Source of the DNA: Acidimicrobiaceae bacterium
GTDB lineage: Bacteria > Actinomycetota > Acidimicrobiia > Acidimicrobiales > Bog-793
Assembly (NCBI GenBank): GCA_025463965.1
Contig: JAODBN010000185.1
Location: 1 to 14,533, forward strand
DNA: 14,533 nt
Direction of reading: 5' to 3'
The position numbers and the translations under genes are program-made. Below, one piece after another: positions 1 through 5,925 of the stretch. Position 1 is the stretch's first letter, and each line of letters begins with the position of its first letter. The notes under the pieces were generated by a model, which saw only the letters and a list, made by a program, of their open reading frames with translations, searched no databases and was not told the DNA's origin.

Positions 1-368
1 CCGAGCACGACGAAGTGCAGGCCCCGCACCGAGAGGCTCGCCGGCGCCTCCCCGTCCAGGTTGCGTGCCGAGCGCCCGGCATCGAGCGCCTCTTCCAGAT
101 CCTCGGTCGGCGAGCGCCCGAGGGTGCGGTGTCGGGCGCGGTCCGAACGCCGCTCGGCGCCGTGGCCGAACCCTCGGCCATGGCTCGGCGGCTCGGGCGG
201 TGGCTCGGCGACGGCGAGGGAGAACTGATCGAGCGGCACGTACAGAAGCAGGTCGGCGAACGACAGGTCGGCAAGGAGCGACCACGCGCCCATCAGCCGC
301 TCGAGGTGCTGGCGCGCCCCGAGATCCAGTCCCGTGTACTCGCGGGCGAGGTCGATCGGAGAGGTCAT
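1..368 (-). CDS. pdtaS: PdtaS-like sensor histidine kinase, N-terminal part (3' end outside window)
   Basis: Only the first 122 residues are present; the gene continues past the left edge. Residues 27-43 read AWSLLADLSFADLLLYV, which closely matches, from memory, the start of mycobacterial PdtaS (a WQLLADLSFADYL segment) and the H_kinase_N sensor region of that family. PdtaS is a cytosolic histidine kinase that phosphorylates the antiterminator-type regulator PdtaR; the kinase domain itself lies outside the window. The ATG overlaps the stop of the upstream PHP gene by 4 bp (ATGA), so translation is probably coupled. After about residue 55 the protein becomes Pro/Arg/Gly-rich and I could not find the Arg-Pro-x-Thr motif expected of the family. 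The other two frames give no better match and third-position GC stays high, so I read this as divergence, not a frameshift. The family call is fairly sure; strict orthology is inferred. Confidence 0.68.
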   Translation of the reverse strand, partial: MTSPIDLAREYTGLDLGARQHLERLMGAWSLLADLSFADLLLYVPLDQFSLAVAEPPPEPPSHGRGFGHGAERRSDRARHRTLGRSPTEDLEEALDAGRSARNLDGEAPASLSVRGLHFVVL

Positions 369-1291
369 CGGGGCGGGCTCGGCTCGGCGGTGACCTCGGT
401 CACGGGCCCGCTGGTGATCGGCACGTCGCGTCCTTTGCGGAGGGCGAAGGCACGCAGGTGCTCGTAGCCGGCGCCTCGAGCCAGCGCCGCGAGGTCGGCG
501 GAGCGGTCGGCGAGGTTGGCGACGCCATGAGTGTCCGAGGCGGTGGTCACCGGCACCTTGCGCTCGGCGAAACGGGCGAGCAGTCCCGGCGCGGGGTAGG
601 CCTCGGCGGCGGGCTTGCGCCAGCCGGCCGAGGAGATCTCGGCGGCGAGCCCGCTCGCGGCGGCGGCGCTCGCCATCCGGTCGTGGCACTCGTCGAGCAG
701 CGAGGCCGGCGGGCGCCGGCCGGTGACCTTTGCCAGATCTGGATGGGCGAGCACGTCGACGGCTCCCGTCCCCGCCAGCTCCTCGAGCGCCTCGGTGTAC
801 GCCCGCCAGGTCTCCTCGGTCCCCCGCCGCTCCCACATCGACTGGGCGATGGGGTCGTCGAGATCGTCGAACAGCCAGGTGCCGAGCCAATGGACAGAGC
901 CCAGCAGGACGTCGAAGGGATAACCCTCGAGAAGCCGGGCCACCGCGTCCATGCGTCCGGGGTAGTAGTCGACCTCGAGGCCCAAGATCACCGGCAGCCC
1001 GGCCGCGCGAGCCGCCAGCACCGCCTCGACGTAGTCGTCGAGGTCTGCAGTGGCGTGATGGTCGAAGTACGCAGCGACGCGCTCTCGAAGCGCGGGATCG
1101 GGCTCGTCCTTCCAAAAGCGGTCGACGACTGCGCGCCCGGCACGGAAGCGGAAGAAGTGCTCGGTGAGCGCGATCTCCTCGACGCCCTGCTCGGCCGCGC
1201 GCTCGCAGTAGCGCGCCAGTTGCTCGAGGCGGTGCTCCGCGGGGTCCGCCCGATCCTGGTGCGGCCAGAGGTGGACGTGGTAGTCGAGCAC
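365..1291 (-). CDS. PHP-domain metal-dependent phosphoesterase (histidinol-phosphatase-like)
   Basis: A 308-residue protein of the PHP superfamily, cytosolic, probably hydrolysing a phosphomonoester with a cluster of two or three metals. The expected metal ligands are visible in order: H5 and H7 (DYHVHL), E44-H45 (LTEH), E106 (GLEVDYY), H134 (SVHW), H183 (AHPDL), and D253 with H255 (SDTHG). Length and motif order fit the HisK-type histidinol-phosphatase branch. Nothing nearby belongs to histidine biosynthesis, so the true substrate is open. The start is GTG at 1291, nine bases after the stop of the BagB-like gene, with only a weak Shine-Dalgarno match. Its stop overlaps the PdtaS-like start. 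Superfamily is near certain; substrate is not. Confidence 0.87.
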   Translation of the reverse strand: MLDYHVHLWPHQDRADPAEHRLEQLARYCERAAEQGVEEIALTEHFFRFRAGRAVVDRFWKDEPDPALRERVAAYFDHHATADLDDYVEAVLAARAAGLPVILGLEVDYYPGRMDAVARLLEGYPFDVLLGSVHWLGTWLFDDLDDPIAQSMWERRGTEETWRAYTEALEELAGTGAVDVLAHPDLAKVTGRRPPASLLDECHDRMASAAAASGLAAEISSAGWRKPAAEAYPAPGLLARFAERKVPVTTASDTHGVANLADRSADLAALARGAGYEHLRAFALRKGRDVPITSGPVTEVTAEPSPPR

Positions 1292-1300
1292 CAGGCGATG

Positions 1301-2551
1301 CTAGGACCGTCGGCCGCGGGCGGGGGGCTGGCGCCCTGCCTGGTCGGGGTCGAAGAGGTGGCGGCCGACCTCGAGAAGCGCCGCCAGGTCGACGACGTCG
1401 CGGGCGATGTTCGGAACCGTCGCCACCACCTGGTGCTCGCCCGCCAGCTGCTCGAGCATCTCGTGCTCGCGCTGGGCGACCTTTCGGAAGTTGGTGAAGC
1501 TGTGTCCGACCGCGCCGATCACGCGCGCCACGCGCTCGGGATCGGACAGCGCGGCCGGCCGGCGGCTCGAGCCGGCGACGGCCTCACCGAGCGAGGATGC
1601 GTTCGCTGCGAGCTCCTCGGCCAGCGCCGCCGCGCCGGGGTCGTCGAGACCCGACGGGAGCGTCTTGTTGGCCACGAGGAGGCCGAGGGACAGGTGCCGG
1701 CGGGCGAGCTCGCCGGCGAGGCGCATCGACTCAGCAACCGGACCGGGCTCGAGGCTCGTCACCACGATGAAGGTGGTGCTGGGCTCGCGAAGCAGCGCGG
1801 AAACCGCCTGGGCACGCTTGGTGAACCCGGCGTGCATCTGCTGGAACAAAAGGAAGAACTCGGCGATGTCCTCGAGGAACTGCATCCCGAGGATGCGGTC
1901 GGCGACCTGGGAGAACGGACGCGACGCCATGTTCACCAGCCGCGAACGACCGGGCGCCACGAGCCAGCGCAGCAAAGTGGAGCTGAAGAACTCCGCCATG
2001 CGCTCGGGCGCGTCCAAGAAGTCGAGCGCGTCCGTCGAAGGTGGGGTGTCGACGACGAGCAGGTCGTATCGGCCTTCGGCCCTCAGCTGATGGAGGCGCT
2101 CCATCGCGATGTACTCGTGGCTACGGGCAAAGCGCCCGGTGATGTTGCGATAGAGCGGGTTGACGAGGATCTTGCGGGCAGTGGCCTCGTCGGGCGCATG
2201 CTGGCGCACGAGCGCGTCCCACGATGCCGCCGTGTCGAGCATGGCCGCCCACAACTCGCCACGCGCGGGCGAGCCGGTTGCGGCGAACGCCTCTGGGGGC
2301 ACGCGGCGAGCCTCGTTGCCGAGCCCGTGCATGCCGAAGGAGTCGGCCAACCGCCGAGCCGGGTCGACGGTGAGCACGAGCACACGACCAGGTGAGCGAC
2401 GCGCCGCCTCGGCGGCGAGCGCCGCGGCGACGGTCGTCTTGCCGACGCCGCCAGGCCCGCAGGTGACGATCACCTCCTTCGCCGCGACGAGATGCTCGAC
2501 GGCCCCTCCCGAGCGCTCCGGCGCGGATCCCCGCGGCCGCGCCGGGCTCAT
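1301..2551 (-). CDS. ArsA/Get3-family ATPase, BagB (Rv3680)-like
   Basis: A 416-residue P-loop ATPase of the ArsA/Get3 (anion-transporting ATPase) family. The P-loop at residues 32-39 is GPGGVGKT: the usual signature lysine at the second position is a proline. A switch I segment TVDPARRLAD (61-70) and a switch II segment VVDTPPSTDALDFLDAP (166-182) follow. As recalled, these match mycobacterial Rv3680 (BagB), which also has a non-lysine residue at that position and the DTPPS-x-x-ALDFLDAP motif. The ATG at 2551 overlaps the stop of the BagA-like gene by 4 bp (ATGA) and places the P-loop about 30 residues in. The frame is open further upstream, but that part lies inside the BagA-like gene and is not used. 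The pair probably forms a cytosolic heteromer; the cargo or process is unknown. Confidence 0.87.
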   Translation of the reverse strand: MSPARPRGSAPERSGGAVEHLVAAKEVIVTCGPGGVGKTTVAAALAAEAARRSPGRVLVLTVDPARRLADSFGMHGLGNEARRVPPEAFAATGSPARGELWAAMLDTAASWDALVRQHAPDEATARKILVNPLYRNITGRFARSHEYIAMERLHQLRAEGRYDLLVVDTPPSTDALDFLDAPERMAEFFSSTLLRWLVAPGRSRLVNMASRPFSQVADRILGMQFLEDIAEFFLLFQQMHAGFTKRAQAVSALLREPSTTFIVVTSLEPGPVAESMRLAGELARRHLSLGLLVANKTLPSGLDDPGAAALAEELAANASSLGEAVAGSSRRPAALSDPERVARVIGAVGHSFTNFRKVAQREHEMLEQLAGEHQVVATVPNIARDVVDLAALLEVGRHLFDPDQAGRQPPARGRRS

Positions 2552-3507
2552 TCGCCGAGCTCCTCGCCGAGGAAGTCCGCCACCTGGCGGATCGCCCGAG
2601 GACCGTTCGACCGCCCGAACAGGTAAGGAAGGTGGATAAGGGGCACATCCGCCGGAACCCCCTCCCGGAGCCGGGCGAGGTGCTCCGCCCCGGAGCGACG
2701 GACCTGTACGGCGAGGCGGGCTGCCTCGAGCACCTCGGTCAAAATGGGGTGCTCTCCGCGCCCGATTGCCTCGGATAGCCGTCGGATGCCGCCGGTCGAG
2801 CAGAGTGCGTCGAAGGTCGCCTGGTCGCCGCCCGAGAACAGCTCGGGAAGGACGCGGTTGGCGATGACGGCCGCGAGGTGAACCCCGGTCTCCTCCTTGA
2901 GGCGACCGACTAGCTCGACCGCCTCGTTGACGGGGGTCTCCTCCGGAGTGGCGACGAGGCACACGCCGGTCTGGGCGGGGTCGTCGAGGATCTCGAGCAT
3001 CCAGTCGGTCTGGTTGCGGATCGCGCCGACCCGGACGAGCTCGTTGATGCCGATCGGCGCCGCCAGCTGACCGATGATGTGGCCGCTCGCCGAGGCATCC
3101 ACCACCACGATGTCGAAGTGGCCCTCGCGGACCTCCCAGCAGAGCTTGCCCACCGTCAGCACCTCTCGGACGCCCGGGGCTGCGGTGGCGACGAAGTCGA
3201 AGGCGCGAGCGAGCGGGCCGATCCGGCCGACCATCGGGACGCGCAGGTTGAGCTTCAGGTACTCGCGAAGCGACGCCTCGGTGTCCATCGACATGGCGAA
3301 GAGCCGTGGCGAGACCTCGAGCGGCTGGAAGGCCGTCGGCCCGCAGTCGTACGCGTTCGAGAGCCCCCCTCGGGGGTCGGTCTCACAGACGAGCGCCCGT
3401 TTTCCCCGGGACGCGGCGAGGAGGCCCAGCGCGGCCGCCACCGTCGTCTTGCCGACGCCGCCCTTCCCGCTGACAAAGAGAAGGCGGCGCTGGAGGAGTC
3501 CGCTCAC
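2548..3507 (-). CDS. ArsA/Get3-family ATPase, BagA (Rv3679)-like
   Basis: A 319-residue partner ATPase. It keeps the full deviant Walker A, GKGGVGKT, at residues 14-21, with signature lysine K15. Switch I is ETDPRGGL (42-49). As recalled, segments such as RIGPLARAFDFVATAAPGVR (95-114) line up with mycobacterial Rv3679 (BagA). The switch II region reads VVVDASASGH (134-143), where the family usually has D-x-P-P-T-G or D-T-A-P-T-G, so the proline/threonine pair is lost. The start is GTG at 3507. A nearby ATG at 3527 hits a stop after seven codons and cannot be used. The gene begins 39 nt after the DUF3107 gene and overlaps the BagB-like gene. Family assignment is strong; the function of bacterial Get3-like pairs is only partly known. 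Confidence 0.87.
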   Translation of the reverse strand: MSGLLQRRLLFVSGKGGVGKTTVAAALGLLAASRGKRALVCETDPRGGLSNAYDCGPTAFQPLEVSPRLFAMSMDTEASLREYLKLNLRVPMVGRIGPLARAFDFVATAAPGVREVLTVGKLCWEVREGHFDIVVVDASASGHIIGQLAAPIGINELVRVGAIRNQTDWMLEILDDPAQTGVCLVATPEETPVNEAVELVGRLKEETGVHLAAVIANRVLPELFSGGDQATFDALCSTGGIRRLSEAIGRGEHPILTEVLEAARLAVQVRRSGAEHLARLREGVPADVPLIHLPYLFGRSNGPRAIRQVADFLGEELGE

Positions 3508-3546
3508 CGGCCGGGCGCCCGGCTCATCCCGAGCCGCCCGACCCGC

Positions 3547-3783
3547 CTAGCGGGCCCCGAAGCCGACGCGCCGATCCTCGGAGTCGGGGCCGACCTCGAT
3601 GTAGGCGACCTTGGCCGTAGGCACGCCGACCCGGCGCCCCCGCTTGTCGGTGAGCCAGAGCACGCCGTCCGCGTCAGCGAGTGCACGCTCGATGTCGGCG
3701 AGCAGCTCCTCGCGTCCGACGGCCGCATCCAGCTCGACGTCTAGCTCCTTGGCCGTCTGGGTGATCCCGATCCGCACGTCCAC
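3547..3783 (-). CDS. DUF3107 family protein
   Basis: A 78-residue protein matching the small actinobacterial DUF3107 family (mycobacterial TB9.4-like). It starts with VDVRIGI, has a central LTDKRGRRVGVP and ends with VAYIEVG followed by RRVGFG. The function is unknown. I chose the GTG at 3783 because GGAAGGAG sits 7 nt upstream and because family members begin with this strand. The longer frame starting at 3840 would add 19 Gly/Pro/Arg residues with no ribosome-binding site. It is the first gene of the minus-strand run ahead of the two ArsA/Get3-like ATPases, which suggests it is expressed with them. No membrane segment or signal peptide is visible. Confidence 0.88.
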   Translation of the reverse strand: MDVRIGITQTAKELDVELDAAVGREELLADIERALADADGVLWLTDKRGRRVGVPTAKVAYIEVGPDSEDRRVGFGAR

Positions 3784-3790
3784 CGTGGCG

Positions 3791-3798
3791 CTCCTTCC
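3791..3798 (-). promoter_or_regulatory. Ribosome-binding site of the DUF3107 gene
   Basis: Read on the minus strand this is GGAAGGAG, a near-consensus Shine-Dalgarno, 7 nt before GTG at 3783. It decides the start of the DUF3107 gene against the longer upstream ATG. Confidence 0.8.
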
Positions 3799-3897
3799 GG
3801 CTGCACCGGGCCCGGTTCGTCCCGATGGCCCGGCCGACATCGTAGGGGCAGTGCGCGGCCGTTAGGATCGGTGACAGTTCCCGACGCACCGTCGGAC
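3799..3897. promoter_or_regulatory. Divergent promoter region between the DUF3107 operon and nfeD-slipin
   Basis: The two operons diverge here with only 127 nt between start codons. On the plus strand TAGGAT (3863-3868) is a plausible -10 element for the NfeD gene. On the minus strand TACGAT (complement of 3839-3844) is a plausible -10 for the DUF3107 gene. Neither has a convincing -35 at 16-18 nt. The candidates lie close enough that the two polymerases could interfere. The location is forced by gene layout; the exact hexamers are tentative. Confidence 0.4.
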
Positions 3898-3905
3898 AGA
3901 GGAGG
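3898..3905 (+). promoter_or_regulatory. Ribosome-binding site of the NfeD-like gene
   Basis: AGAGGAGG lies 5 nt before the ATG at 3911, a strong Shine-Dalgarno that fixes this start. Confidence 0.8.
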
Positions 3906-3910
3906 CGCCC

Positions 3911-4411
3911 ATGTGGGCCGTGGCGGCAGCACTGCTCGGCGCCTTCTGCGTGCTCATCGCCGCCGGGGCCCTCGGAGGGCCGCACGTCCATGTTGGTGCT
4001 GTCTTCGCCGGGATCGCCGCCGCGGTGCTCCTGGCGATGCTGGCCATTGGCGGGACGGATCCCGGCCTCGCTTGGGCACTGCTCGCTCTGGATGTCGCCG
4101 GCTCTGCCGTGGTCGGCGTGTCCGCCTACCACGGGATCACCCGTGCGCCGGCGGCCTCTCGCAAGCGCAGCCTCGTCGGCGCGGCTGGGGTGGCGGTCGG
4201 AACGATGGGTCCCGAGGGCGTGGTCCAGGTCCGCGGCGAACGGTGGTCCGCCACCTGCTTGAACGGACCGGTCCCTTCGGGGGCGCAGATAGAGGTCGTC
4301 GGGGTGAACGGGATCCGCCTCGAGGTATGGCACGCGGAAGCCGGCACCCTCGGCCTCGGCGAGCCGAGCTGGCCACAATCAGAAGGTCAAGGACCGGAGG
4401 CAGAGAAATGA
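3911..4411 (+). CDS. NfeD-like membrane protein with C-terminal OB-fold domain
   Basis: A 166-residue membrane protein. Three hydrophobic segments at about 3-21, 28-47 and 53-73 are followed by a soluble domain at about 87-141. That domain has the NfeD pattern: LVGAAGVAVGTMGPEGVVQV, then GERWSA, then a Pro-x-Gly turn and IEVVGVNGIRLEV. Short NfeD proteins partner SPFH/slipin proteins and, in known systems, help organise membrane microdomains. The next gene is a slipin overlapping by 4 bp (ATGA), which matches that pairing. The protease domain of long NfeD (NfeD1b) forms is absent. A strong ribosome-binding site precedes the ATG. The identity is well supported from motif plus neighbour. Confidence 0.87.
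   Translation: MWAVAAALLGAFCVLIAAGALGGPHVHVGAVFAGIAAAVLLAMLAIGGTDPGLAWALLALDVAGSAVVGVSAYHGITRAPAASRKRSLVGAAGVAVGTMGPEGVVQVRGERWSATCLNGPVPSGAQIEVVGVNGIRLEVWHAEAGTLGLGEPSWPQSEGQGPEAEK
4396..4400 (+). promoter_or_regulatory. Ribosome-binding site of the slipin gene
   Basis: GGAGG is 7 nt before the ATG at 4408 and lies inside the end of the NfeD gene. It supports that start over the much longer open frame extending upstream. Confidence 0.75.
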
Positions 4412-5496
4412 TCCTGGGCATCACTATCGCGGTGATCGTCGTGGCACTGTTGGGCTTAGTGGCCTCCCGGTCCGTGAAAATCGCACGGGAGTACGAGCGG
4501 GTGGTGCTGTTCCGGCTCGGTCGCTTGTCGGGCGCCCGCGGGCCCGGTCTCGTGATCGTGAACCCGATCACCGACCGCACCAACCGGGTGGACCTTCGCG
4601 AGCAGTACCTCGAGATCCCGTCCCAGGTGGCGATCACCAAGGACAACGCCTCTATCTCGATCGACTTCATCATCTTCTACACGGTGTTGGATCCCGAGGC
4701 CTCCGTGGTCTCGGTCCAGAACTTCTCGGGTGCGGCGCTCAACATCGCCGCCACGACGCTGCGCAGCGTGGTGGGCGACCTGCCCCTCGACGACGTGCTT
4801 TCCAAGCGCGAGGCCATGAACGCGCTGCTGCGCGTTCGCCTCGATGAGGTGACCGAGCGCTGGGGCGTGAAAGTGACGAACGTGGAAGTGCGAGAGGTCA
4901 ACCCGCCGCCCGGGGTGCAGGAGGCCATGACCCGCCAGATGTCCGCCGAGCGCACGCGCCGGGCGGCCGTCACTGAGGCCGAGGGCAAGAAGTCCGCGGC
5001 GATCCTCACCGCCGAGGGACAGCGCGCTGCCGCCATCTTGTCCGCAGAAGGTGCCAAGCAGGCGACGATCCTGTCGGCAGAAGGTGAGCGCGAGGCGGCA
5101 CTGCTGCGCGCCCAGGGCTTCTCGTCCGGACTGGAGAACATCCTCGGTGTTGCTCGGGGCCTCGACCAGAACACCATGCTGCTGCAGTACCTCGACACCC
5201 TCAAGCAGGTGGGATCGTCGCCGTCGACCAAGTTCGTGGTCCCGATGGAGCTCGGCAGCCTGCTGAACGGCGTGCGAGCACTGATCCCACCGGCCGCGGC
5301 CCAGGTCGCTCCAGGCCCCCAGCCTGCTCCGGCAGCCCAGACGCCTCCCCCAGCCCAGACACCTCCCCCAGCCCAGACACCTCCCCCAGCCCAGACGCCT
5401 CCCCCAGCCCAGGCCGCTTCGCAGGCCCAGGCGGATGGGGCACCCAGCGCTGCGGGCGCTGTCGAGATCGACGGGTTAGGCGAGCTCACTCCCTGA
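4408..5496 (+). CDS. Slipin / SPFH (stomatin-prohibitin) domain membrane protein
   Basis: A 362-residue slipin. One N-terminal transmembrane segment (about 2-20) is followed by the SPFH/band 7 domain (about 25-180) with typical motifs: YERVVLFRLGRL, GPGLVIVNPITD, and VEVREVNPPPGVQEAM (159-174). A coiled-coil region built from 11-residue AEG repeats follows (186-237), then the usual LDTLKQVGSSPSTKFVVPMEL stretch in shortened form around 262-282. Slipins oligomerise into cage-like membrane scaffolds, and their usual partner NfeD is encoded immediately upstream with ATGA coupling. The odd part is the tail from about residue 296. It is Ala/Pro/Gln-rich and includes four exact TPPPAQ units (312-335) that I do not recall from typical slipins. 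The frame is open upstream of 4408, but that stretch is the NfeD gene in another frame. Confidence 0.92.
   Translation: MILGITIAVIVVALLGLVASRSVKIAREYERVVLFRLGRLSGARGPGLVIVNPITDRTNRVDLREQYLEIPSQVAITKDNASISIDFIIFYTVLDPEASVVSVQNFSGAALNIAATTLRSVVGDLPLDDVLSKREAMNALLRVRLDEVTERWGVKVTNVEVREVNPPPGVQEAMTRQMSAERTRRAAVTEAEGKKSAAILTAEGQRAAAILSAEGAKQATILSAEGEREAALLRAQGFSSGLENILGVARGLDQNTMLLQYLDTLKQVGSSPSTKFVVPMELGSLLNGVRALIPPAAAQVAPGPQPAPAAQTPPPAQTPPPAQTPPPAQTPPPAQAASQAQADGAPSAAGAVEIDGLGELTP
4963..5118 (+). repeat. Imperfect 33-bp coding repeats (AEG undecads) in the slipin
   Basis: Residues 186-237 repeat an 11-residue pattern A-A-I-L-x-A-E-G-x-x-x four to five times, for example AAILTAEGQRA, AAILSAEGAKQ and ATILSAEGERE. 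Eleven-residue periodicity fits a right-handed or near-straight coiled coil, as in the SPFH family oligomerisation region. It is part of the gene and not a separate element. Confidence 0.8.
5341..5412 (+). repeat. Four tandem 18-bp units encoding TPPPAQ
   Basis: Four adjacent 18-bp units read ACGCCTCCCCCAGCCCAG or the same with ACA in place of ACG. The first and fourth are identical to each other, as are the second and third. They encode TPPPAQ four times in frame near the slipin C-terminus. Such near-identical units can change copy number by slippage without breaking the frame. Confidence 0.95.
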
Positions 5497-5895
5497 GCCG
5501 CGTCGGGGGCTGAACCGCCCCTCTCCATCCACCGCCCGGCCGCCCGTCGATGGGCCGTCGTGGTGCGCTATCAGGGCGCCAGCTTGCAGCTGACCCCCTC
5601 GTCGGTGCTGAGCCAGCCGCGCGGCCCGACGGCTCGGCATCGCCATATCCGCGGGACCCGTACAGACGGCCCGGCGGCCCGACCATTGGACAGCGTGCAA
5701 GTGTCTGCGCCAGAAGGTTGGGATGCCTTTCTCAGCACGTCGCGGCCTAACTCGCTGCTTGTCGACGGTTTCTGGCACAGCGCGCCGTTATCGATGGACT
5801 TCGCCGCCTTAACTGAAACGCATCCGTAATAAGAGTTCGCGCGTTGCCGGTCGTAATAGAGCCTGCACTCATTTGCTTGTTGTCCGAGTGACCCG

Positions 5896-5910
5896 GGCGG
5901 CGGTGCCGCC
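5896..5910 (+). promoter_or_regulatory. GC hairpin just upstream of a ribosome-binding site
   Basis: GGCGGC (5896-5901) and GCCGCC (5905-5910) can pair around a 3-nt loop. The stem ends 3 nt before the GGAGGG ribosome-binding site of the large secreted protein gene. It could hold the site open or hinder ribosome loading. The pairing is seen in the sequence; a role is inference. Confidence 0.4.
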
Positions 5911-5913
5911 ATC

Positions 5914-5919
5914 GGAGGG
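5914..5919 (+). promoter_or_regulatory. Ribosome-binding site of the Ig/propeller protein gene
   Basis: GGAGGG is 6 nt before the ATG at 5926. It supports this start, which yields a complete signal peptide. Confidence 0.75.
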
Positions 5920-5925
5920 CCCTAT

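Larger units (their letters stand above)
5497..5925. other. Intergenic region, 429 bp, no convincing gene
   Basis: Open frames exist on both strands here but none has a ribosome-binding site with matching codon bias. The first part is GC-rich with small inverted repeats, such as CGGCC/GGCCG at 5537-5541/5553-5557, that might weakly end slipin transcription. From about 5700 to 5880 the sequence is clearly less GC-rich, as expected for a promoter region of the large secreted protein downstream. TAAT-type hexamers occur at 5827-5832 and 5854-5859, but I could not pair either with a good -35. Confidence 0.5.

Noticed and set aside
65..2395. A 776-codon plus-strand open frame across the minus-strand operon
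   Set aside because: It lies antisense to three genes with clear family motifs, has no ribosome-binding site and encodes a low-complexity Arg/Gly-rich product. GC-rich DNA gives such shadows.
2552..2962. Upstream extension of the BagB-like gene to a 553-residue protein
   Set aside because: The added residues are Arg/Pro/Ser noise inside the BagA-like gene. The ATGA overlap start at 2551 places the P-loop as expected.
3871..4407. Upstream extension of the slipin frame to a 541-residue protein
   Set aside because: The stretch overlaps the NfeD-like gene in another frame and has no family similarity. GGAGG before the ATG at 4408 marks the true start.
5341..5412. CRISPR-like direct repeats
   Set aside because: The 18-bp units are adjacent with no spacers and encode TPPPAQ in frame inside the slipin gene.
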